From: an uncultured Muribaculaceae bacterium
Lineage (GTDB): Bacteria > Bacteroidota > Bacteroidia > Bacteroidales > Muribaculaceae
Assembly (NCBI GenBank): GCA_947644475.1
Contig: CANRZQ010000174.1
Span: 1-6,143, forward strand
Direction: 5' to 3'
DNA: 6,143 nt
The notes beneath the pieces were generated by a model. That model saw nothing but the letters and a program-made list of their open reading frames with translations. It ran no database searches and was not told the origin of the DNA. This document shows positions 1 to 6,143 of the stretch, one piece after another (positions within the stretch are counted from its first letter, which is position 1; every line of letters begins with the position of its first letter). A program made the translations under genes and the position numbers.

Positions 1-2872
1 CAACTACGACATGGCTTATCGCAGTGCCGTCGACCATGGCGCAAATCTCATATCGTCCCGGTATGTCGGCTTCGAGGCGAGGCGTGTCGACAACACCGCC
101 ATTGATGGTCCAAACCACAGGCGAAACATATGTTTCTCCATATTGGTCAAATGCCTCAACGCAGAAATCTACCGGAGAGCCTTTTTCGATGAGTGCGACA
201 GCCGGCAGGATTGATGCTGAATCGAGGACAGGGACTGCACCCTTTTGCACAGTCAGCGTTCCCGCGACATCGCCACAGCGGGCCGTGACGACAACCTTCT
301 CACCATCGGGTGTGCCTGAATTCCATGTCATAATGCCATCAGGAGAAATCGAGGCCGGGCCTTCGACGCTCCACTGTGGCTCACCTTCTGCCGAGGCTCC
401 GTATTGGTCGAGCAAAGCGGCCGAAAAAGCCGATTCCGAAGGAAAACGTGTGCCGGCCTCGGATTTTACAACAATTTCGGAAAGGGCAGCATCTTCTGTA
501 ACGGCAATCATCTTTCCGGCCGGAGCCTTTACAGTTTTTACAATAGCCCCGTCGCGGTAAAAATTGACTGTACGCTCGGCATCATCGGGATTAAACACTA
601 TCCAACTCTGCCTGCCGTCGTCTGTTACAAAAGCATTGGCAGATGGGATGTCGGCATTTACAGTAAGGTCAATCTCGCCATAGGTAAGGTGATTATGAAT
701 GGTATAGTATGAAATATGTCCGGTTGATATAGCCGTTGCAATACCAAGTTTGCGAGCATAGGCCTCGTCGAAGATAGCGGCGGCCTCACGAGGGCGAGCG
801 CGCTGCATATATGCGAGCGTGACATTGCCCCAGTCGTCGTTGGCAAGCATGCCGAGAGGGTCGCCCTGCGGGTTGGTTCCGTTTTCAAACCATTTATGTC
901 CCCAGCCCGGGGTGTTCATCATGTCGTTATATGCCCAGTCGACAAATTCGCGGTCCCACGACATATAGTCCAGAGCCGTGGAAATTGGCATCCATTGGAT
1001 ACCGTGGGCGTGAAGCGGGTCGCCCGAGAACCATGTCCACCATCCTATACCCTTGCATGTGATATTGGTGTTGTAAGGCGATGTAAAGAGATTGTGGTCG
1101 TAATTGCCGCCCTGGCCGTAACGGTCGAAACGGGCATCGACATCGAACCAATACTCGCGTGTGGCTCTTGCCTCGGTGCTCCATCCGAAGATTCCGGCAT
1201 CGCGCATTTCCTTGTCGCCGAGCGCCACGCCAAGGAGATAGACACCACCCCAGCCCTGCATCGCCTCCGACGACGATTCCTGGCCGTTGCCGTTGGAATT
1301 GCCCTGGTCGCCAAGACCGCCGGCATAACTGTGCCCTACCCAAGGGTCGAGGGTGCGGAAAAACGGGAAACGAGTGTCGGTGCGGTCCCAGTTTGCATAA
1401 TCTTTCGCTATAAGGCGCAACATATCGCCGTAACGCGCTTTAAAATCGTTGTCGACCATGCATAGCAACGCACCGGCAAGAGTAAAGTAGCCATAATGGA
1501 AATGATGGTCATTGAACGTGTCGGAATCATAACTTGTTCCCTGGCCGACGAGGCCTCCCCAACGAGGATAGAAAGCAAAGTAGACATTTTCCTCTCCGGG
1601 GGTGTATGTAAGCCAATCGATTAGTTTGGCTTTAAGTTTGTCGCGCGACATTTCAAACAGTGCAGTATCGCCTGCTTCAAGCGCGAATGTCATATTCAGG
1701 GCCATTTGGGTAAGGCCCTTGCCGCCCCAGTATGTATCGTCGCCAAATGTGCCGTTTGCAGCATATCTCTGCATAAGGTCGACGAGCACCTCATGGCGGA
1801 ACGGATGCTCGTCATCGTCGTTGGCCGACGGCATGGCATACCAAGGCAGCATCCCGGCAAATGCGTGAGCAAATACAAATTCAGAGCCGCGTGACATCTT
1901 CATTTTTCCACGTGGAGTAAGATATGAATCGCCGGTGAAGGCCGGCGCAGAAGTTGCGCTTTTGTAGGCATGTGGCAAGAAGCCTTGGATGACATCGCCT
2001 CCACGGCGCCCCGTGGCGAGATTTTCGGTGTCGACAGTCCATGTCGAGGCCATGCTTCCGTGGCGTTCATCATATGTCCAGCCGAGGGTTGTGCCTCGCG
2101 GGATATTAAGAGCCACCTCTTTATAACTTCCAAAAACCTCCTCGGAAGGAATAAGCGCAACAACTACGTAATCGATATTTTTTTCTGACGAAATATTCAC
2201 CGCACGTGTCGTGGTTGAAATTTCAGTATCGACAGGGTAATATATTCCATAAACATCCGAGCCAATTATCAAGCCGATACATCCCGGAGTCGCCCAGAAT
2301 ATCCGGGATTCGTCACTCATAGAAATTTTCACGCGGTCGATGCCCGAAAACTCCATCCATGTAAACGGCTGCCCGTGCACAAGCGTGGTGAGCATTGTCT
2401 TGTCGCCCGACGCGTCGGCCTGCAACATCTCCACATCCCAGTCGTGCCAGTCGTGGGCAATGGCGCTTTCAGCCTTGAATCCGACCGGAGAAACTGTAAG
2501 CGACGAATGCCATTTCACTTCCGTGCCATTATCGTTCCAATAAGTCGGATAGTTGACAACAACGCCACCATCATATGGGTGCACCATTGCGGGATATGCC
2601 CACAAGGCATCGGCAAACGGAGCATTGATAAGCCCGGTCCACCAGTCGTTGGTGGGTATCGGCCGGCCGTCGCGTTCGGTAACCCAAAGTTTTTTCGACT
2701 GCATCAGCACCGACTGGTCGCCGCCATGCTCGTCGGTCCGGCCTTTTGACAGCGGTGTAAACTCGGCATAACTGCCACTGCCCACAGCCACAGGCTGCTG
2801 TCCGGATACATTTAGACACGTCATAAGCCCCACGGCAACAACAGCGACAGGTTTCCAAATCAATGTTTTCAT
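1..2872 (-). CDS. Secreted GH81 endo-beta-1,3-glucanase with C-terminal Ig-like modules (3' end outside window)
   Basis: Predicted exported enzyme that cleaves internal beta-1,3-glucosidic bonds in glucans such as laminarin, curdlan or fungal/yeast wall glucan. The frame is open for 957 codons from the ATG at 2872-2870 to the window edge, with no stop. Residues 1 to about 24 form a signal peptide (Lys, hydrophobic run, NVSG then QQ). PTNDWWTGL (73-81) matches the N-terminal GH81 signature. FNDHHFHYGYF (453-463) carries the candidate catalytic Asp455, and GQESSSEA (530-537) carries the two candidate Glu, 532 and 536; this spacing is as known for GH81. The GH81 C-terminal beta-rich part appears to run to about residue 795. 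After it come two Ig-like stretches (about 796-873 and 874 onward), each with a DQYG motif and a downstream Trp. The family call is firm. The substrate and the C-terminal sorting signal cannot be read here. No SusC/SusD genes are in the window. Confidence 0.9.
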   Translation of the reverse strand, partial: MKTLIWKPVAVVAVGLMTCLNVSGQQPVAVGSGSYAEFTPLSKGRTDEHGGDQSVLMQSKKLWVTERDGRPIPTNDWWTGLINAPFADALWAYPAMVHPYDGGVVVNYPTYWNDNGTEVKWHSSLTVSPVGFKAESAIAHDWHDWDVEMLQADASGDKTMLTTLVHGQPFTWMEFSGIDRVKISMSDESRIFWATPGCIGLIIGSDVYGIYYPVDTEISTTTRAVNISSEKNIDYVVVALIPSEEVFGSYKEVALNIPRGTTLGWTYDERHGSMASTWTVDTENLATGRRGGDVIQGFLPHAYKSATSAPAFTGDSYLTPRGKMKMSRGSEFVFAHAFAGMLPWYAMPSANDDDEHPFRHEVLVDLMQRYAANGTFGDDTYWGGKGLTQMALNMTFALEAGDTALFEMSRDKLKAKLIDWLTYTPGEENVYFAFYPRWGGLVGQGTSYDSDTFNDHHFHYGYFTLAGALLCMVDNDFKARYGDMLRLIAKDYANWDRTDTRFPFFRTLDPWVGHSYAGGLGDQGNSNGNGQESSSEAMQGWGGVYLLGVALGDKEMRDAGIFGWSTEARATREYWFDVDARFDRYGQGGNYDHNLFTSPYNTNITCKGIGWWTWFSGDPLHAHGIQWMPISTALDYMSWDREFVDWAYNDMMNTPGWGHKWFENGTNPQGDPLGMLANDDWGNVTLAYMQRARPREAAAIFDEAYARKLGIATAISTGHISYYTIHNHLTYGEIDLTVNADIPSANAFVTDDGRQSWIVFNPDDAERTVNFYRDGAIVKTVKAPAGKMIAVTEDAALSEIVVKSEAGTRFPSESAFSAALLDQYGASAEGEPQWSVEGPASISPDGIMTWNSGTPDGEKVVVTARCGDVAGTLTVQKGAVPVLDSASILPAVALIEKGSPVDFCVEAFDQYGETYVSPVVWTINGGVVDTPRLEADIPGRYEICAMVDGTAISHVVV

Positions 2873-2908
2873 TCGATTCAGGTATAAAATAGAAGTAAGG
2901 ATTAAATA

Positions 2909-2919
2909 TTTGTGACAAA
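2909..2919. promoter_or_regulatory. 11-bp palindrome TTTGTGACAAA, candidate operator
   Basis: Perfect dyad with 5-bp arms (TTTGT / ACAAA) around one central base. It overlaps the candidate -7 box of the GH81 gene and the likely transcription start, where a bound repressor would block initiation. The arms are short and the region is AT-rich, so chance occurrence is quite possible. The binding protein, if any, is unknown. Confidence 0.25.
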
Positions 2920-2923
2920 GGTA
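2916..2923 (-). promoter_or_regulatory. Candidate Bacteroidota -7 box for the GH81 gene
   Basis: On the minus strand this reads TACCTTTG, a full match to the Bacteroidota -7 consensus TAnnTTTG. It lies 43 bp upstream of the GH81 start codon, which would give a leader of roughly 35-40 nt. No good TTTG-type -33 box is visible at the expected distance, so the assignment rests on the -7 element and its position. Confidence 0.5.
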
Positions 2924-2948
2924 ATGAAAATAATCGAAATAATTTACT
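2922..2948. repeat. TAAT motif repeated at 9-bp period
   Basis: TAAT occurs at 2922, 2931 and 2940, exactly 9 bp apart. The first two units share the fuller form TAATnnAAA (TAATGAAAA, TAATCGAAA), and the third diverges after TAAT. The tract sits between the two divergent -7 boxes, where upstream promoter contacts would fall. It may be an AT-rich promoter element or simple low-complexity sequence. Confidence 0.3.
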
Positions 2949-2956
2949 TAAATTTG
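2949..2956 (+). promoter_or_regulatory. Candidate -7 box for the methyltransferase gene
   Basis: TAAATTTG matches the Bacteroidota -7 consensus TAnnTTTG. It ends 17 bp before the ATG at 2974, so transcription would start around 2961-2963 and leave a leader of only about 11-13 nt with no Shine-Dalgarno sequence. A clear -33 TTTG is not seen at the usual spacing. If correct, this promoter would drive both the methyltransferase and the downstream nuclease. Confidence 0.45.
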
Positions 2957-2973
2957 CATTTCAATTCTTTTAT

Positions 2974-4287
2974 ATGAATATTGAAAACGGATTCAGATTT
3001 ATAGACCTTTTCTGCGGTATTGGCGGATTTCATCAGGCAATGGCCAACCTTGGCGGAATTTGCGTGTTTGCATGCGACATAGATGCCTCCTGCCGAAAGA
3101 CATATGAGCATAACTATGGCATCATGCCGGCCGGAGATATAACGAAAATACATGAAGAGGATATTCCTGAACACGATGTATTATGTGCAGGCTTCCCATG
3201 CCAGGCCTTTTCCAAGGCAGGCAAGCGCATGGGATTTGCCGATGAGGCCAAAGGCACTTTGTTTTTTGACATCCTCCGTATATTAAATTATCACCAACCC
3301 AAATACGCTCTTCTGGAAAATGTCAGGAATCTGGCCAGCCATGACGGAGGCAATACCTGGCGCGTGATACATGACTCTATTGTTGAATCCGGATATAATG
3401 TACTTGACGAACCTGTCATTTTCAGCCCGCATTACATTGGTATACCACAACATCGTGAACGTGTATTCATCATGTGTGTGCGAAAAGACATAGGCACTGT
3501 GCCTCCGTTCGTATTCAATGAATCCAATATATCTCCATGCAGCGTTGATGACATCCTCCTTGATGAAGATGAGATTGAGAACCTTGCCAAATATAAGCTT
3601 AGCGATGACCAGATAACATGGATAAATAATTGGAACACTTTTATCCGGGGGATAAATTGTGCCAAATTGCCCGGGTTCCCGATATGGGCAGACAGCCTAT
3701 GTGCACTGGAAAATAATCCTATGGTTGCCAATTGGGACAATTTACCCAAATGGCAACAGAACTTCATCTCCAAGAACAATGAATTATGGATGCAGAACAT
3801 CAAGTTCATTGACAACTGGCTTAAAGAGGCATCCAAGTGCCCGCTTTTCTTCGGAGCAAAAGCCAAACTGGAATGGCAGGTCGGCAACATTAAGAATCCG
3901 GATATTTGGGAACATATCATGCAGATAAGGCCATCGGGGCTGAGAGTGAAGCCGGGCACTTATTTCCCGGCGTTAGTAGCAATAACCCAAACATCAATCG
4001 TGGGAAAACGAAAACGGTTTCTCACACCAAGAGAATGTGCCCGGCTTCAAAGTTTTCCGGATTCCTTTATATGTGACAAGAAGGATAGCCAGGCTTACAA
4101 ACAATTCGGAAACAGCATAAACATAAAACTCGTTGATTTGTTTGCAAGATATATGTTTGGCGACCCGGAGATACGGCATCGATACTCAAAAGAATCTCAA
4201 TGTCCTGAGAAGAATCCGTCCTCATCAAAAAAAACCAAGTCAATAAGTGACAACGGCCCTACCCTTTTTGATTCTTTTGATTATTAA
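2974..4287 (+). CDS. DNA (cytosine-5-)-methyltransferase of a Type II restriction-modification system
   Basis: Transfers a methyl group from S-adenosylmethionine to C5 of cytosine within a specific DNA site, protecting host DNA from the partner nuclease. All main C5-methyltransferase motifs are present in canonical order over 437 aa: motif I FIDLFCGIGGF (9-19, cofactor binding), an acidic CDID (34-37), motif IV GFPCQAF (73-79) with catalytic Cys76, motif VI ENV (115-117), motif VIII QHRER (159-163), motif IX RECARLQSFP (353-362) and motif X QFGNSI (377-382, Phe where Tyr is usual). The stretch of about 170 residues between motifs VIII and IX is the target-recognition region. It is long, in line with a protein larger than compact enzymes such as M.HaeIII. 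A Ser/Lys-rich tail (about 402-437) follows motif X. The ATG at 2974 is the first start in frame. The gene is more AT-rich than its flanks. The target sequence cannot be read from this protein by eye. Confidence 0.95.
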   Translation: MNIENGFRFIDLFCGIGGFHQAMANLGGICVFACDIDASCRKTYEHNYGIMPAGDITKIHEEDIPEHDVLCAGFPCQAFSKAGKRMGFADEAKGTLFFDILRILNYHQPKYALLENVRNLASHDGGNTWRVIHDSIVESGYNVLDEPVIFSPHYIGIPQHRERVFIMCVRKDIGTVPPFVFNESNISPCSVDDILLDEDEIENLAKYKLSDDQITWINNWNTFIRGINCAKLPGFPIWADSLCALENNPMVANWDNLPKWQQNFISKNNELWMQNIKFIDNWLKEASKCPLFFGAKAKLEWQVGNIKNPDIWEHIMQIRPSGLRVKPGTYFPALVAITQTSIVGKRKRFLTPRECARLQSFPDSFICDKKDSQAYKQFGNSINIKLVDLFARYMFGDPEIRHRYSKESQCPEKNPSSSKKTKSISDNGPTLFDSFDY

Positions 4288-4346
4288 AATATTGCAATCT
4301 TTTATTTATTCAGGGCACAAATTCAGCCAAAACTTGTTAATCCGGT

Positions 4347-5234
4347 ATGATAACAGAACTCAATCTTCATGAAATTATCCATAACAACAACCCGGGATTT
4401 GAATACGAGGTTGCCCTGTTTTATTGCCTTCTTCCATCTGAAAAAGAACAAGAAATTGTTGGCAGAGCCATAAATCAAAGAGAGGATTCTGAAAAAATCC
4501 ACAAAATAATACGACAGACAGATTCCAATGCCATCCTGTCGCACTTATCCGAACGGAATCTGTCATTAATCGACTGTTCTTTGGAAACTCAGAACGACGC
4601 CATCGGGCCGGCAGATATTGTCATGACAGTCGGCAATACTGAAGGCGTAGAGTCGAAGATTGGCCTGTCTGTAAAATACGCCAACACGTGCACACTCAAT
4701 ATCACAGGCCGCAGTTTCATAACCGATGCTCAGATTTCAGATTTGGAATTAAGATTAAAAGAGTATACATTGAAATATGTCCAGGAAATGACCGACAATT
4801 ATGGCTCGGTCAATAACTGGTTCCGGAAACGCAAGCCAAGCGCAACCACAAATGAATATATTGATTTGATACGCGACGCTGTGATTAAAAATTGGCCATA
4901 CATAAAAGATAAAAAAAGATTGCTAAGTCAACTATATCATGAAGATTCACCGATAGAATTCTGGGTAGTAAAATATACGCAGGACAAGTTCTGCGTAAAT
5001 TGCACACCTTTTCACTTAGGAGATGTGGATTTTGAATCAATAACCATTGCAAAGGACCGGACTTCATTTATTGCATTTTATTATAAAGGTAAAAAAATCG
5101 GCCATATGCAAGTAAAATTCAACAATGGATTTATTGAAAAATGCAAAAAGAAGAATGCTGATATGACTGTTGAGGGTGAACGGATTTCTTTCGGCAAGCC
5201 TTTCACTTCCTGGAATTTCAGCGTTGAAGAATAA
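4347..5234 (+). CDS. Putative Type II restriction endonuclease (PD-(D/E)XK-like, possibly HaeIII family)
   Basis: Proposed to cut DNA at the site protected by the upstream methyltransferase. It starts 59 bp after that gene on the same strand, with no promoter or terminator seen between them, so the two probably share a transcript. Over 295 aa it shows an N-terminal helix with acidic residues (GFEYEVALF, 17-25), then GPADIVMTV (87-95) with Asp90, and KIGLSVKYAN (104-113) with Lys110. This resembles a PD-(D/E)XK core in which Ser108 takes the usual Glu/Asp place. The C-terminal part is conserved-looking: GHMQVKFNNGFIEK (252-265) and GKPFTSWNFSV (283-293). The pattern recalls HaeIII-family nucleases, but this is from memory and not from an alignment, so GGCC specificity is not claimed. 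There is no signal peptide or membrane segment, as expected for a cytoplasmic enzyme. It is the most AT-rich gene here, as expected for transferred R-M genes. The R-M role is likely; the family and site are uncertain. Confidence 0.72.
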   Translation: MITELNLHEIIHNNNPGFEYEVALFYCLLPSEKEQEIVGRAINQREDSEKIHKIIRQTDSNAILSHLSERNLSLIDCSLETQNDAIGPADIVMTVGNTEGVESKIGLSVKYANTCTLNITGRSFITDAQISDLELRLKEYTLKYVQEMTDNYGSVNNWFRKRKPSATTNEYIDLIRDAVIKNWPYIKDKKRLLSQLYHEDSPIEFWVVKYTQDKFCVNCTPFHLGDVDFESITIAKDRTSFIAFYYKGKKIGHMQVKFNNGFIEKCKKKNADMTVEGERISFGKPFTSWNFSVEE

Positions 5235-5253
5235 CCTATCAAACTATTCAGAT

Positions 5254-5290
5254 AAAAAAACTGCTTCCTTTTGCAAGGAAGCAGTTTTTT
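5254..5290. terminator. Bidirectional intrinsic terminator between the nuclease and the M13 peptidase
   Basis: A perfect 10-bp stem (CTGCTTCCTT at 5261-5270 with AAGGAAGCAG at 5275-5284) closes a TTGC loop. A-tract 5254-5260 and T-tract 5285-5290 flank it and can extend the pairing. The T-run follows the stem on either strand, so it can stop the rightward R-M transcript 20 bp after the nuclease stop codon and the leftward peptidase transcript just after its stop. Confidence 0.9.
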
Positions 5291-5310
5291 CAGTATTTGG
5301 CCGGGAGTGA

Positions 5311-6143
5311 TTACCAGATTACCACGCGGGTTGAGTCGGGACGGAACATCGGGTCGCCTTCGGTGATATTGAAGGCATCGAAGAATGGCTGGATATTGCG
5401 CAGCGAGGCGTTGACGCGCCAGCGGCCAAGTGAGTGGGGATCGTTCTTTGTGCGGCGAAGAATTTCCTCATCGCGGATAGAACTTGCCCAAACAGTGGCA
5501 TAAGCGAGATAGAAACGCTGGTCGGGGGTGAAGCCGTCGATGGTCTCGCCTTCTGAGCCGTTGAGCGAATTGTGATATGCGGTGTGTGCCACACGCAGGC
5601 CACCCTGGTCGGCGATGTTTTCACCAAGGGTGAACTTGCCGTTGGCATGGGTGTCGCCAAGCACGATGATTTCGTCGAACTGGGCGGCAAGGGCGTCGGC
5701 AAGAGCGGTGAAGGCTTTTGCGTCTTCGTCGGTCCACCAGTTGGAGAAATTACCGTCTTTATCGAACTGACGGCCCTGGTCGTCGAATCCGTGTGTCATT
5801 TCATGGCCGATAACCACGCCGATAGCGCCATAGTTGACTGCATCGTCGGCCTCGGGATCGAAGAACGGGGGCTGAAGGATGGCAGCCGGGAATACTATCT
5901 CGTTGGATGTGGGGCTGTAATATGCGTTTACGGTCTGGGGAGACATGTACCAGCGTGAACGGTCGACAGGCTTGCCGAAGTCGGCAAGATTCTCGTTATT
6001 GGCGAAAATGATGGCCGACTGAATGTTCTGCCAGTAAGGCTTGTCGGCATCGATGGTAAGAGCCGAATAGTCGCGCCATTTGTCCGGGTAGCCTATTTTA
6101 ACGGTGAATGAAGCAAGTTTTTCCTTGGCGCGCACCTTAGTGG
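5311..6143 (-). CDS. M13-family (neprilysin-like) zinc metallopeptidase, C-terminal part
   Basis: Zinc-dependent endopeptidase that cleaves peptides, usually exported or envelope-anchored in Bacteroidota. The window holds about 277 codons of a family normally near 670-700 aa, so the N-terminal domain and any signal peptide lie beyond 6143. Visible hallmarks are NAYYSP (substrate-binding strand), the zinc site HEMTH (5791-5805), GENIADQGG (5601-5625) supplying the third zinc ligand Glu and the supporting Asp, and HSLGRWRVN followed by LRNIQPFFDAFN near the C-terminus, which matches the neprilysin active-site His/Arg region. The protein ends normally at MFRPDSTRVVIW with TAA at 5313-5311. The frame stays open to the edge; a GTG at 6135-6133 is an internal Val codon, as family-typical sequence continues across it. 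The catalytic half is intact. It converges on the R-M cassette and has GC-rich codon use like the GH81 gene. Substrate unknown. Confidence 0.93.
   Translation of the reverse strand, partial: TKVRAKEKLASFTVKIGYPDKWRDYSALTIDADKPYWQNIQSAIIFANNENLADFGKPVDRSRWYMSPQTVNAYYSPTSNEIVFPAAILQPPFFDPEADDAVNYGAIGVVIGHEMTHGFDDQGRQFDKDGNFSNWWTDEDAKAFTALADALAAQFDEIIVLGDTHANGKFTLGENIADQGGLRVAHTAYHNSLNGSEGETIDGFTPDQRFYLAYATVWASSIRDEEILRRTKNDPHSLGRWRVNASLRNIQPFFDAFNITEGDPMFRPDSTRVVIW

Noticed and set aside
24..560. 178-codon plus-strand open frame opposite the GH81 gene
   Set aside because: It is antisense to a frame with clear Ig-like protein content and shows no domain sense. Open antisense frames are common opposite GC-rich codon usage.
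896..1465. 189-codon plus-strand open frame
   Set aside because: It lies directly opposite the GH81 catalytic motifs; the minus-strand frame explains the region.
2800..2872. Lipoprotein signal (LMTC) in the GH81 leader
   Set aside because: Thr just before Cys is not typical of a lipobox, and cleavage before QQ after NVSG looks more natural, so a signal peptidase I leader is preferred.
2571..2918. 115-codon minus-strand open frame at the start of the GH81 gene
   Set aside because: It is a different frame from the GH81 protein; its Cys-rich translation is a shadow of the signal peptide and N-terminal region.
3432..3959. 175-codon minus-strand open frame inside the methyltransferase
   Set aside because: It is antisense to the motif VIII to target-recognition part of a complete methyltransferase, with no recognisable features.
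2974..5234. GGCC as the recognition site
   Set aside because: It would follow only from a remembered resemblance of the nuclease to the HaeIII family. The methyltransferase is much larger than M.HaeIII, and nothing in the sequence fixes the site.
2873..5310. Controller protein, Vsr repair gene, mobile element ends or CRISPR repeats around the cassette
   Set aside because: I looked for small open frames, terminal inverted repeats and spaced direct repeats on both sides and found none that can be supported.
5572..5958. 128-codon plus-strand open frame opposite the M13 gene
   Set aside because: It is antisense to the HEMTH and GENIAD motifs of a real peptidase.
6133..6135. GTG as the start of a short 274-aa M13 protein
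   Set aside because: Family-typical sequence continues upstream in frame to the window edge and the catalytic part begins far inside a normal M13 protein, so this is an internal codon.

Overview
The window fits a member of the Bacteroidota, most likely a gut Bacteroidales species and possibly a Muribaculaceae-type one. This is inferred from three things: start codons without a clear Shine-Dalgarno sequence, TAnnTTTG-type -7 promoter boxes, and the kind of exported glucanase and M13 peptidase present. No rRNA or other marker gene is present to confirm the lineage.

Layout: (1) Positions 1-2872, minus strand, hold a large secreted glycoside hydrolase of family GH81 (endo-beta-1,3-glucanase). 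It has an intact signal peptide and catalytic region, followed by Ig-like modules, and its C-terminus runs off the left edge. (2) Positions 2873-2973 are a short AT-rich divergent intergenic region. It has a -7 box for each direction, an 11-bp palindrome over the glucanase promoter, and a TAAT motif repeated every 9 bp. (3) Positions 2974-5234, plus strand, hold a two-gene unit: a C5-cytosine DNA methyltransferase with all the hallmark motifs, then, 59 bp downstream, a 295-aa protein best explained as the cognate Type II restriction endonuclease (PD-(D/E)XK-like, possibly HaeIII-family). (4) Positions 5235-5310 hold a strong, A/T-flanked hairpin that can serve as a terminator in both directions. 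(5) Positions 5311-6143, minus strand, hold the C-terminal part of a neprilysin-like M13 zinc metallopeptidase whose N-terminus lies beyond the right edge.

The two outer genes are GC-rich with GGC/GAC/GCC-type codons, while the central pair, especially the nuclease gene, is clearly more AT-rich. The simplest reading is a compact restriction-modification cassette acquired horizontally between two resident exported-enzyme genes. The methyltransferase is transcribed first, probably from a promoter very close to its start codon, so protection would precede cutting. The glucanase and the peptidase have no evident functional link with the cassette. The nuclease assignment and the recognition sequence are the main unknowns.
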